DNA of 7,115 bases from an uncultured Ruminococcus sp. (GCA_902802975.1 CADCOF010000318.1:1-7115); one strand, 5' to 3'; numbered from the stretch's first letter, positions 1 to 6,091 are shown. Numbers and translations are program-made. Notes: generated by a model from the letters alone, not told the origin.

Positions 1-22
1 AGAGCATCACAAAGTTTTTCGC

Positions 23-46
23 CAAGCCTTTTTTCAAAAAGGCTTG
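23..46. repeat. A/T-cored inverted repeat (hairpin)
   Basis: CAAGCC at 23-28 pairs with GGCTTG at 41-46, and the T-run at 29-33 pairs with the A-run at 36-40, giving an almost uninterrupted hairpin. It is followed by GCCGCCGGAGGC, which can fold weakly. I see no U-tract after it on either strand that would make it a standard terminator. It looks like a dispersed intergenic hairpin of the kind common in gut clostridia; that family assignment is from general impression, not from a search. Confidence 0.6.
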
Positions 47-82
47 CCGCCGGAGGCATACCGAAAGCTTAAGTTGATGACA

Positions 83-122
83 TTGCGCTTGGGGTTGGCA
101 TTCTTCAATGCGCTGCGCGCAA
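83..122. repeat. Two-tier inverted repeat in upstream spacer
   Basis: The outer arms are TTGCGC (83-88) and GCGCAA (117-122). The inner arms are GCATT (98-102) and AATGC (107-111), with a CTTC tetraloop. Nested arms suggest a folded RNA or DNA element, but the unpaired bulges between tiers are long and there is no T-run after it. The function is unknown. Confidence 0.45.
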
Positions 123-151
123 ATTATACTTTTTCGTGAGGCTACGTCTAG

Positions 152-176
152 ACAAAAGTTTAGCAAGAAATTTTGT
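152..176. promoter_or_regulatory. AT-rich palindrome, candidate operator upstream of the Lrp gene
   Basis: ACAAAA(g)TTT at 152-161 is the inverted partner of AAATTTTGT at 168-176, with a 6-nt centre. It lies a few bases upstream of the putative -35 of the regulator gene. Lrp/AsnC proteins usually bind AT-rich imperfect palindromes and often control their own promoter, so an autoregulatory operator is a reasonable inference. No second copy was found in front of the other genes. Confidence 0.35.
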
Positions 177-181
177 GCATT

Positions 182-211
182 TTTACTTTTTGCTCATTTA
201 TAGAATATAAT
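182..211 (+). promoter_or_regulatory. Putative promoter of the lrp-aminotransferase-nfn operon
   Basis: A perfect -10 TATAAT lies at 206-211, with a weak -35 TTTACT at 182-187 (4 of 6 matches to TTGACA) and an 18-nt spacer. The -10 sits in a tandem 10-bp duplication (tagaatataa at 201-210 and 211-220), so a second -10-like AT box follows immediately. The distance to the start codon is about 30 nt. It is the only convincing promoter upstream of the five-gene cluster. Confidence 0.5.
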
Positions 212-242
212 AGAATATAAAATAAATGGAGGATATATTATT

Positions 243-728
243 ATGAAAAAGCGTTTATTACAGCTTCTGCAGGAGAATTGCAGATATTCAAATGAAGAAT
301 TGGCGGCAATGCTCGGCGTTACCGAAACGGAAATAGCGTCGGCTGTCAGTGAATTTGAGAAGGCAGGTATTATCAGAGGATACAATGCGCTCATCAACTG
401 GGAGAAGGTGGAAGGCTCCGAGGCAAGAGCACTCATAGAGCTTCGTGTGTCGCCCAAAAAGGATAAGGGCTTTGACGAGGTTGCCGAGAGAATTATGGCT
501 TTTGATGAGGTTGAGGGCGTGTATCTTATGGCTGGCGACTATGATCTGGCGGTTTTTGTAAAGGGCAGCACAATACAGGATATCGCAATGTTCGTTGCAA
601 GAAGACTTTCACCGCTCGATTCCGTGCTTTCTGCCGATACTCATTTTATTTTGACAAAATACAAGTCCAATATGACCGATATGCAAAATCTGTCTTCATA
701 TAAAGATGAAAGGGAATGTATGGTATAA
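243..728 (+). CDS. Lrp/AsnC family transcriptional regulator
   Basis: A 161-residue DNA-binding regulator of the Lrp/AsnC (feast/famine) family, the usual family length. Residues 1-50 form the helix-turn-helix domain (SNEELAAMLGVTETEI region, about 16-38), followed by the linker AGIIRGYNALI. Residues about 62-138 form the AsnC/RAM ligand-binding and oligomerisation domain, with the glycine-containing turn AGDYDLAVFV at 97-106. Such proteins act as dimers or octamers whose DNA binding changes with an amino acid ligand. The start is fixed by GGAGGA at 228-233, 9 nt before ATG. It overlaps the aminotransferase gene by one base, the same pairing as Bacillus subtilis yugG-yugH (alaR-alaT), so control of that aminotransferase and of itself is likely. 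The last 20 or so residues are polar and probably disordered. The ligand cannot be read from the sequence. Confidence 0.93.
   Translation: MKKRLLQLLQENCRYSNEELAAMLGVTETEIASAVSEFEKAGIIRGYNALINWEKVEGSEARALIELRVSPKKDKGFDEVAERIMAFDEVEGVYLMAGDYDLAVFVKGSTIQDIAMFVARRLSPLDSVLSADTHFILTKYKSNMTDMQNLSSYKDERECMV
711..715 (+). promoter_or_regulatory. Ribosome binding site deciding the aminotransferase start
   Basis: AGGGA lies inside the end of the lrp gene, 12 nt before the ATG at 728. It abuts the earlier in-frame ATG at 716, leaving no room for initiation there, so 728 is chosen. That start overlaps the lrp stop as TAATG. Confidence 0.5.
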
Positions 729-1903
729 TGGATTACAATAGATTTATAAACAGTAAGATCAGAAATATAAAGCCGTCCGGTATCAGAAAATTTTTCGATA
801 TTGCCGGCGAAATAGAAGACGTGATCTCGCTGAGCGTTGGGGAGCCTGATTTCAAAACACCGTGGCATATCCGCGAGGCAGGAATAGACTCGCTTGAGAA
901 AGGCAAGACGTTTTACTCTCCGAATCGAGGATTTACCGCGCTGAGAGAGGAGATTTGCAAATATTTCGAGAGACGTTTTGACGTTAAATATGACGCAAAG
1001 ACAGACGTACTTGTAACAGTGGGCGGTTCAGAGGCTATTGATGCAGCTATGAGAGTCATTCTTGAAGAGGGTGACGAGGTGCTTATCCCAGAGCCTTCTT
1101 TTGTTTGCTATGAGCCGTTGGCATCAATGGCTGACGGTACTCCGGTTATAATAGAAACAAAAGCCGAGAATGATTTCAGATTGACTCCGGAGGAGATCGA
1201 GGAGAAAGTTACCGACAAAACGAAGCTGCTTGTTCTTCCATATCCGAACAACCCAACAGGCGCGTCGATGAGCAGAGCCGATTATGAGGCAATTGCAAAG
1301 GTCATAGAGAAGCATGATCTGTTTGTGCTTTCCGATGAGATATACGCGGAGCTTGCATACGGCGGCGCAAAGCCCGTTTCTTTTGCATCGATTCCGGGAA
1401 TGAGAGAGCGTACAGTCGTAGTCAGTGGTTTTTCAAAAACATACGCAATGACCGGCTGGCGTTTGGGTTATGCGCTGGGTCCCGCGGATGTTATCGGGCA
1501 AATGACGAAGCTGCACCAATACGGAATAATGAGTGCGCCGACTACAGCGCAGTATGCAGCTATCGAGGCACTGAAAAACGGTGACGCAGATATAGAGCAT
1601 ATGCGCGAGCAGTACGACATGAGACGCAGATATATAGTTAAGGCGTTCAACGAAATGGGGCTTACTTGCTTTGAACCACTCGGTGCGTTTTACGTTTTCC
1701 CCTGCATTAAATCGACAGGTATGACAAGTGAGGAGTTTGCTGAGAAGCTTCTGTATTCAAAAAGTGTTGCAGTAGTTCCCGGAAATGCTTTCGGAAACAG
1801 CGGCGAGGGTTTTATCAGAGTATCGTATTCGTATTCTATAGCCCACATAAAAGAAGCTATCAAACGTATACATGAATTTTTGGAAGAAACAAAGGATAAA
1901 TAA
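728..1903 (+). CDS. PLP-dependent class I/II aminotransferase (alanine/aspartate type)
   Basis: A 391-residue cytosolic fold-type I transaminase, which moves an amino group between an amino acid and a 2-oxo acid using pyridoxal phosphate. Family signatures run in order: SVGEPDFKTP near the N-terminus (substrate loop), YSPNRG (about 64-69), the NNPTG loop (Asn near 174), SDEIY with the Asp (203) that contacts the PLP ring nitrogen, SGFSKTYAMTGWRLGY with Schiff-base Lys237, and FIRVSYSYS near the C-terminus with the carboxylate-binding Arg. An in-frame ATG 12 nt upstream is rejected because the ribosome binding site abuts it. Adjacency to an Lrp-type regulator matches B. subtilis alaR-alaT, so alanine-glutamate transamination is the best guess. 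Aspartate, aromatic or N-acetyl-diaminopimelate activity (PatA-like) cannot be excluded. It lies 14 nt before nfnA, apparently in the same transcript. Confidence 0.94.
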   Translation: MDYNRFINSKIRNIKPSGIRKFFDIAGEIEDVISLSVGEPDFKTPWHIREAGIDSLEKGKTFYSPNRGFTALREEICKYFERRFDVKYDAKTDVLVTVGGSEAIDAAMRVILEEGDEVLIPEPSFVCYEPLASMADGTPVIIETKAENDFRLTPEEIEEKVTDKTKLLVLPYPNNPTGASMSRADYEAIAKVIEKHDLFVLSDEIYAELAYGGAKPVSFASIPGMRERTVVVSGFSKTYAMTGWRLGYALGPADVIGQMTKLHQYGIMSAPTTAQYAAIEALKNGDADIEHMREQYDMRRRYIVKAFNEMGLTCFEPLGAFYVFPCIKSTGMTSEEFAEKLLYSKSVAVVPGNAFGNSGEGFIRVSYSYSIAHIKEAIKRIHEFLEETKDK

Positions 1904-1911
1904 GGCGGTGA
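1902..1911 (+). promoter_or_regulatory. Strong Shine-Dalgarno supporting the GTG start of nfnA
   Basis: AAGGCGGTGA differs from the full anti-16S complement AAGGAGGTGA by one base. It overlaps the aminotransferase stop codon and lies 6 nt before GTG at 1918. This long match compensates for the non-ATG start. Confidence 0.7.
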
Positions 1912-1917
1912 CTCAAC

Positions 1918-2763
1918 GTGTTTAAGATACTTGAAAAAGCAGAGCTTAATCCTTCAATGACAAAAATGGTGGTAGAAGCACCGCTCATTGCCAAGAAAGC
2001 TAAGCCCGGTCAATTTATTATTTACCGTGTCGATGAATTTGGAGAGAGAGTTCCGCTTACTATCGCGGATACCGATAAAGAAAAAGGTTCCGTAACTATA
2101 ATATTTCAAAAAGTAGGTTATTCTACAATGCTTTTGGATAAGCTGAATGTCGGCGACTATATTCTTGATTTTGTCGGACCTCTCGGTGTTCCCACGGAGC
2201 TTTTTAATTGCAAAAAAGCAGCGGTTATCGGCGGCGGCGCAGGGTGCGCTATAGCGTATCCTCAGGCTAAAGCACTTTTCAATATGGGTGTTGACGTTGA
2301 TGTTATCGCCGGTTTCAGAAATAAGGATCTTATTATCCTTGAAGACGAGATGAAGGCCGTCAGCAGCAGACTTTTCGTTTTGACAGACGACGGTTCAAAC
2401 GGGGTAAAGGGGTTTGTGACAACTGCGCTTGAAGCAAATATTAACAGCGGCTGTGAATACGATCTTGTTATCGCAATAGGTCCCGTGCCGATGATGAAAG
2501 CTGTCTGTAATGTCACAAAGCCACATGGCATAAAAACAATAGTTTCTATGAACCCGATAATGATCGATGGTACCGGAATGTGCGGGGGCTGCAGGCTGAC
2601 TGTCGGCGGGAAAATAAAATTCGCATGCGTCGACGGTCCCGATTTCGACGGATTTGAGGTCGATTTCGATGAATTAATGAAGAGAAATGCCATGTACAGA
2701 GATTTCGAGCAGAAAGCGCGCAGCAAAGACTGCCGATTGCTCAAACAAGCGGAGGTGGATTGA
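1918..2763 (+). CDS. nfnA: NfnA: FAD/[2Fe-2S] subunit of NADH-dependent ferredoxin:NADP+ oxidoreductase
   Basis: A 281-residue small subunit of the electron-bifurcating transhydrogenase NfnAB (also called SudB-like or ferredoxin-NADP reductase alpha subunit; related to PyrK). Residues about 1-95 are the FAD-binding beta-barrel with RVPLTIAD (44-51). Residues about 99-210 are the NAD(H)-binding Rossmann-like domain with VIGGGAGCAIAYP (103-115). The C-terminus carries the [2Fe-2S] loop with D217, C222, C225 and C237. In the known Thermotoga NfnA structure an Asp replaces one Cys ligand at the same spacing, which favours NfnA over PyrK. GTG start with a very strong Shine-Dalgarno. It ends 1 nt before nfnB, as expected for a heterodimer made in equal amounts. 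No pyrD is nearby, which also argues against the dihydroorotate dehydrogenase electron-transfer subunit. Confidence 0.9.
   Translation: MFKILEKAELNPSMTKMVVEAPLIAKKAKPGQFIIYRVDEFGERVPLTIADTDKEKGSVTIIFQKVGYSTMLLDKLNVGDYILDFVGPLGVPTELFNCKKAAVIGGGAGCAIAYPQAKALFNMGVDVDVIAGFRNKDLIILEDEMKAVSSRLFVLTDDGSNGVKGFVTTALEANINSGCEYDLVIAIGPVPMMKAVCNVTKPHGIKTIVSMNPIMIDGTGMCGGCRLTVGGKIKFACVDGPDFDGFEVDFDELMKRNAMYRDFEQKARSKDCRLLKQAEVD
2751..2757 (+). promoter_or_regulatory. Shine-Dalgarno deciding the nfnB start
   Basis: GGAGGTG within the end of nfnA lies 7 nt before ATG at 2765. The reading frame is open further upstream to an ATG at 2687, but that would overlap nfnA by 77 nt and add 26 residues with no family resemblance, so 2765 is the start. 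Confidence 0.75.
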
Positions 2764-2764
2764 T

Positions 2765-4159
2765 ATGCCTGATATGAGCCCGAAAAAAACTCCTATGCCG
2801 GAGCAGGATCCAAATGTTCGAAATAAAAATTTCGACGAAGTATCATTGGGCTATACGCTTGAAATGGCTAAAGCCGAAGCATCACGCTGCCTCAACTGCA
2901 AAAATCATCCGTGTGTAAGCGGCTGCCCTGTTAATATTCAGATACCTGATTTTATTGCACAGATAGTAAAAGGCGACCTTGACGAGGCGTACAGAATAAT
3001 CACAAAGACCAGTTCATTGCCTGCTGTCTGCGGAAGAGTTTGTCCGCAGGAGTCTCAGTGCGAATCCAAGTGCGTTCGCGGCATCAAGACAGAGAGCGTC
3101 GGTATCGGCAGATTGGAACGTTTTGTTGCAGATTATCATATGAGTCAAAATGCCGATAATGTCGTAAAACCGGAGCCTAACGGTCACAAAGCAGCAGTTA
3201 TCGGTTCGGGTCCTTCCGGGCTTACATGCGCCGGTACTCTTGCAAAATTGGGTTACGAAGTCACTGTGTTCGAGGCTTTTCATATAGCCGGCGGAGTGCT
3301 GATGTATGGTATTCCGGAGTTCCGTTTGCCTAAGGCCATTGTTCAGCGTGAGATAGAAGAGCTTAAGGCACTGGGAGTAGATATAAAAACAAATATGGTC
3401 ATTGGTAAAATATTATCAATCGACGAGCTGTTCGAAGATGGATATGAAGCAGTTTATGTCGGCACAGGCGCAGGTTTGCCTAACTTTATGGGAATAGAAG
3501 GCGAAGGGCTTATCGGCGTTTACTCGGCAAATGAGTTCCTGACTCGAATTAATCTTATGAAAGCGTATAAAGAAGAGTATGATACTCCGATAAACAAGCC
3601 GAAAAGAGTGGCTGTTGTAGGCGGCGGAAATGTCGCAATGGACGCAGCGCGCAGTGCATTAAGACTGGGCGCACAGAGCGTCAGCATAGTATATCGCCGC
3701 AGTGAAGAGGAAATGCCCGCACGAAAAGAAGAGATTATGCACGCAAAAGCCGAGGGCGTAGAGTTCAGGGTGCTGCAGAATCCCATAAAAATAATAGGTG
3801 ATGATAACGGAAATGTTATCGGTCTTGAATGCGTTGAAATGGAACTTCAGGAACCCGACGCATCCGGCAGACGCAGACCTATTGCAAAAGCGGGTTCGAA
3901 CTTTATATTGGATGTTGATTCTGTAATTATAGCGATAGGAAATGCGCCGAATCCGCTTATACATAGAACTACTCCGGGATTGGAATCAAATCCGAAAGGT
4001 TGTATTGTGGTCGATGATGAAACTCTGGCGACTACAAAAGACGCGGTTTACGCGGGCGGCGACGCGGTTACAGGTGCGGCAACAGTCATCAAAGCCATGG
4101 GCGCAGGGCGCAAAGCTGCCAAGTCCATCGACAATATGATCAAAAGTAAGCAGTTATGA
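2765..4159 (+). CDS. nfnB: NfnB: large FAD/[4Fe-4S] subunit of NADH-dependent ferredoxin:NADP+ oxidoreductase
   Basis: A 464-residue protein, close to the usual NfnB length of about 465. The N-terminal part has two cysteine sets for two [4Fe-4S] clusters: C42, C45, C50, C54 (followed by Pro) and C89, C93, C99, C103. Then comes an FAD-binding fold with VIGSGPSGL (145-153) and the GGVLMYGIPEFRLPK stretch (176-190). An NADPH-binding Rossmann insert follows with VVGGGNVAMDAARSALRLG (284-302) and YRRSEEEMPAR (310-320). The FAD-closing motif AGGDAVTGAATVIKAMGAGR is at 430-449. With NfnA it couples oxidation of NADH and reduced ferredoxin to NADP+ reduction by flavin-based electron bifurcation. Such genes are often labelled glutamate synthase small subunit (gltA/gltD), but no large glutamate synthase gene is present and nfnA is adjacent. 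Its stop overlaps the next gene as ATGA. Confidence 0.93.
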   Translation: MPDMSPKKTPMPEQDPNVRNKNFDEVSLGYTLEMAKAEASRCLNCKNHPCVSGCPVNIQIPDFIAQIVKGDLDEAYRIITKTSSLPAVCGRVCPQESQCESKCVRGIKTESVGIGRLERFVADYHMSQNADNVVKPEPNGHKAAVIGSGPSGLTCAGTLAKLGYEVTVFEAFHIAGGVLMYGIPEFRLPKAIVQREIEELKALGVDIKTNMVIGKILSIDELFEDGYEAVYVGTGAGLPNFMGIEGEGLIGVYSANEFLTRINLMKAYKEEYDTPINKPKRVAVVGGGNVAMDAARSALRLGAQSVSIVYRRSEEEMPARKEEIMHAKAEGVEFRVLQNPIKIIGDDNGNVIGLECVEMELQEPDASGRRRPIAKAGSNFILDVDSVIIAIGNAPNPLIHRTTPGLESNPKGCIVVDDETLATTKDAVYAGGDAVTGAATVIKAMGAGRKAAKSIDNMIKSKQL

Positions 4160-4698
4160 GAAAAGAAAAAGAATTGTCGCCTAAGGTTTATGCCGGTTAT
4201 TCCACTTTTTCCATTGTGTTTGCCGTCAGTGCCGTTATGTCCGTTATCGGAATGTTTATATGGAGAAAAGAAAAAGCAGACCAGGACTGTGTAACTCTGA
4301 TATGTTCTTTGATATTGCTTATTTTGAGCAGAACAAGGGACGAGGCGGCTGAAATAAAAAAACGCTGTACATATGAAGTAACCGCAAGATTGAGCCGAAC
4401 TAAAACAAAAGTTGTGGTTCCTAAAAATGAAGAGGATTCGACTCCTGTGTATAAGGAGATGTATCACGACTTTTTTAACTATGATTTTGAGGGCAGAAAT
4501 ATTATACGACGTATCGGAAGTACAGCGTACCGCGGAGAAAAAACGAGTACAAATTATAAGCTGATGATTGACCCGAAGCAACCCGAGTTGTATTACGATC
4601 CCGAACGAATACTGTTCAATTTGTTCAGATCATCAAATATGATCTACTTCATTTTGCTTGGAATTTCGGTGGCGTATTATTTGGCTAAATATTTGTGA
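4156..4698 (+). CDS. Small membrane protein of unknown function, DUF3592-like middle region
   Basis: A 180-residue protein with no family I can name firmly. Hydrophobic segments at about 13-36, 44-58 and 162-180 suggest two N-terminal membrane helices and one C-terminal helix. Between them is a hydrophilic domain of about 100 residues rich in Lys, Arg and Tyr. That middle part (CTYEVTARL near 71, YDFEGRNI near 109-116, then KLMIDPKQPELYY at 135-147) resembles the layout of DUF3592 proteins, where a beta-rich domain containing an x-DP-x-x-P motif lies between helices; this is inference. It starts at ATG 4156 in a 4-nt ATGA overlap with the nfnB stop, so translation is probably coupled. Its own ribosome binding site is weak. 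No signal peptide cleavage site or catalytic motif was seen. It may be a membrane partner of the operon products or simply a passenger gene. Confidence 0.8.
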   Translation: MRKEKELSPKVYAGYSTFSIVFAVSAVMSVIGMFIWRKEKADQDCVTLICSLILLILSRTRDEAAEIKKRCTYEVTARLSRTKTKVVVPKNEEDSTPVYKEMYHDFFNYDFEGRNIIRRIGSTAYRGEKTSTNYKLMIDPKQPELYYDPERILFNLFRSSNMIYFILLGISVAYYLAKYL

Positions 4699-4792
4699 TG
4701 CTGCAAACCGGAGAACATTTTTTGGCTAATATGTGACCGTGGGTCGTGGATTGATAAGCCGGTGCTTTATCGAACTTTCTATGAAAATTACA
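4699..4792. other. Spacer between the nfn operon and the pfkA promoter
   Basis: There is no gene and no canonical terminator. ACCGG (4707-4711) and CCGGT (4759-4763) are inverted but 47 nt apart, enclosing a small GACC-GTG-GGTC hairpin (4735-4745). None is followed by a T-run. TTGGCTAATATGTGA at 4722-4736 is a decayed copy of the gene end at 4681-4698. Confidence 0.4.
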
Positions 4793-4821
4793 TTGACAAA
4801 TTTACAAAAATCTGTTAGTAT
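4793..4821 (+). promoter_or_regulatory. Sigma-A-type promoter for pfkA
   Basis: A perfect -35 TTGACA at 4793-4798 is followed, after a 17-nt spacer, by TAGTAT at 4816-4821 (4 of 6 to TATAAT). An alternative -10, TATTAT at 4819-4824, has a 20-nt spacer. Transcription would start near 4828-4831, leaving a leader of nearly 120 nt before the pfkA ATG. Confidence 0.72.
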
Positions 4822-4830
4822 TATAGTGTT

Positions 4831-4901
4831 GGAGATATGCAAATTCTCTGTGGTTTTTTGTAATCTCCGGAATTTAGCTTGTTATTTGCCGAATAAGCGG
4901 C
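4831..4901 (+). promoter_or_regulatory. Structured leader of pfkA
   Basis: GGAGAT (4831-4836), at the predicted transcript start, pairs with ATCTCC (4863-4868), and partial pairing continues inward between ATGCAAA and the T-run at 4854-4859. A second small hairpin, GCCG-aataag-CGGC, lies at 4888-4901. The first stem sits at the very 5' end, as in stabilising or regulatory leaders. No known riboswitch class is recognised and no T-run follows either stem, so an attenuator is not supported. Confidence 0.4.
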
Positions 4902-4947
4902 GTTAAAATTATTATTATGATCATTCTAATCGAATAGGGGGATTAAT

Positions 4948-5916
4948 ATGTCACAAAAAGCTATTGCTGTATTAACCAGCGGCGGTGACGCACCCGGCAT
5001 GAACGCCGCTGTAAGAGCGGTTGTGAGATCGGGTATTTCAAAGGGTATGAAGGTTTATGGAGTAAGCAGAGGTTATAACGGACTGCTCACAGGTGACGTC
5101 CATGAGCTTCATTTGCGTTCGGTATCTGATATTATACATAGAGGCGGTACTGTTCTTTATACAGCCCGCAGTGAGGAGTACAATACTCCGGAGGGCGTAA
5201 AAAAGGCTGCTGAGTTTTGCAGAGAGCTTGGCGTGACTGGTGTTGTTGTTATCGGCGGCGACGGTTCTTTCAGAGGAGCGCGCGACCTCACCGGTGAGGG
5301 TATTCCCTGCGTTGGTATTCCCGGAACAATCGACAACGATATCGCATGTTCGGAGTATACAATCGGATTTGATACGGCAATGAATACGGCAATGGAGATG
5401 GTGGATAAGATTCGCGATACGGCTCAAAGCCACGATCGCTGTTCCGTTGTTGAGGTTATGGGCAGACGCTGCGGCGATATCGCTTTGCAGACGGGCGTTG
5501 CTGTTGGTGCGGCAGCGATACTTGTTCCCGAAGTACCTTATGATCTTGAAAAAGATGTTGTCTCAAGAATTCTTATGAATAGGGATACCGGTAAGAAGCA
5601 CTTCATTATTGTTGTTGCAGAGGGAGTAGGCAAGGTTCACGAGATCGCAAAGAAAATTCAGGAAAGAACCGGTATCGAGTCAAGAGCAACAGTTCTCGGT
5701 CACGTTCAAAGAGGTGGTTCGCCGACTCTTCGTGACAGAGTAGTAGCAAGCGAAATGGGCTATAAGGCTGTTACATTGCTTGAGCAGGGCATAGGAAACA
5801 GAGTTGTTGCTATGCAGAATGGCAAGATCGTTGATTTCGATATCACGGAAGCACTTAGTATGGAAAGAGTTTTCGATAAGAATCTTTATGACCTTGCTCA
5901 TATTATTTCTATTTGA
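4948..5916 (+). CDS. pfkA: ATP-dependent 6-phosphofructokinase
   Basis: A 322-residue cytosolic glycolytic enzyme that phosphorylates fructose 6-phosphate to fructose 1,6-bisphosphate. Length and sequence match the Bacillus-type PfkA throughout. Visible motifs: LTSGGDAPGMNA (9-20) for ATP, RGGTVLYTAR (65-74), IGGDGS (102-107) with Gly106, GTIDND (126-131) with catalytic base Asp129, KIRDTAQSHDR (154-164), MGR (171-173), AEGV (224-227), and GHVQRGGSPT (251-260). The Gly after GGD marks use of ATP; PPi-dependent enzymes have Asp there. R23 and R27 correspond to effector-site arginines (R21, R25) of the Bacillus stearothermophilus enzyme, so ADP/PEP allostery is likely retained. AGGGGGA at 4936-4942 is the ribosome binding site, 5 nt before ATG. 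It has its own promoter and no pyruvate kinase gene follows, unlike the pfkA-pyk pair of many Firmicutes. Confidence 0.97.
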   Translation: MSQKAIAVLTSGGDAPGMNAAVRAVVRSGISKGMKVYGVSRGYNGLLTGDVHELHLRSVSDIIHRGGTVLYTARSEEYNTPEGVKKAAEFCRELGVTGVVVIGGDGSFRGARDLTGEGIPCVGIPGTIDNDIACSEYTIGFDTAMNTAMEMVDKIRDTAQSHDRCSVVEVMGRRCGDIALQTGVAVGAAAILVPEVPYDLEKDVVSRILMNRDTGKKHFIIVVAEGVGKVHEIAKKIQERTGIESRATVLGHVQRGGSPTLRDRVVASEMGYKAVTLLEQGIGNRVVAMQNGKIVDFDITEALSMERVFDKNLYDLAHIISI

Positions 5917-5918
5917 TT

Positions 5919-5999
5919 GAGTTGGTAGTTAGTAGTTAGTAGTTGGTAGTTAGTAGTTAGTAGTTAGTAGATTAGCCAATGACAGCCAACTAACAACTC
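5919..5999. repeat. 81-bp element: heptamer tandem repeat with imperfect terminal inverted repeats
   Basis: Seven head-to-tail copies of AGTTRGT (5920-5968; copies 1 and 4 have G at the fifth base, the rest A) begin 3 nt after the pfkA stop. After 17 nt the sequence CCAACTAACAACTC (5986-5999) follows. Its reverse complement matches the left end GAGTTGGTAGTTAG (5919-5932) at 12 of 14 bases, so the element has inverted ends. GTTAGT (5963-5968) can also pair with ACTAAC (5989-5994). There is no T-run, so it is a poor terminator. Confidence 0.8.
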
Positions 6000-6041
6000 T
6001 GCATTGAGTAAAATTATTGATGTTTACTTATATTTTTACAG

Positions 6042-6071
6042 TAACGGCAGTATAAATAACGGCAGTATAAA
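6042..6071 (+). repeat. Perfect 15-bp tandem duplication before the cyclophilin gene
   Basis: TAACGGCAGTATAAA occurs twice in a row at 6042-6056 and 6057-6071, immediately before the GAAAGGA ribosome binding site. Each copy contains TATAAA, a -10-like box, but no well-spaced -35 was found for either. Confidence 0.85.
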
Positions 6072-6075
6072 TAAT

Positions 6076-6082
6076 GAAAGGA
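6076..6082 (+). promoter_or_regulatory. Ribosome binding site deciding the cyclophilin start
   Basis: GAAAGGA lies 9 nt before ATG at 6092. In-frame ATGs at 6074 and 6083 are rejected because they overlap or abut this site, and the family N-terminus fits residues starting at MANPIVTFEM. Confidence 0.65.
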
Positions 6083-6091
6083 ATGATCACA

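Noticed and set aside
2..139. Open frame on the + strand entering from the left edge, 45 codons
   Set aside because: It runs through the 23-46 hairpin and the nested inverted repeat, has no recognisable family signature, and other frames are also open for 20 or more codons here. It could be the tail of an upstream gene, but the window gives no support.
2262..2744. 160-codon minus-strand open frame opposite nfnA
   Set aside because: It is a shadow of the nfnA coding sequence: nfnA has clear family motifs on the + strand, while this frame shows none.
2687..2764. 26-residue N-terminal extension of nfnB
   Set aside because: It overlaps nfnA, lacks a ribosome binding site, and the ATG at 2765 has a strong Shine-Dalgarno and gives the family length.
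2765..4159. Glutamate synthase small subunit (GltD) as the identity of the large flavoprotein
   Set aside because: No glutamate synthase large subunit is present, and the gene is paired with an NfnA-type subunit at 1 nt distance.
4707..4763. Terminator of the nfn operon from the ACCGG/CCGGT inverted repeat
   Set aside because: The arms are only 5 bp, 47 nt apart, and no T-run follows.
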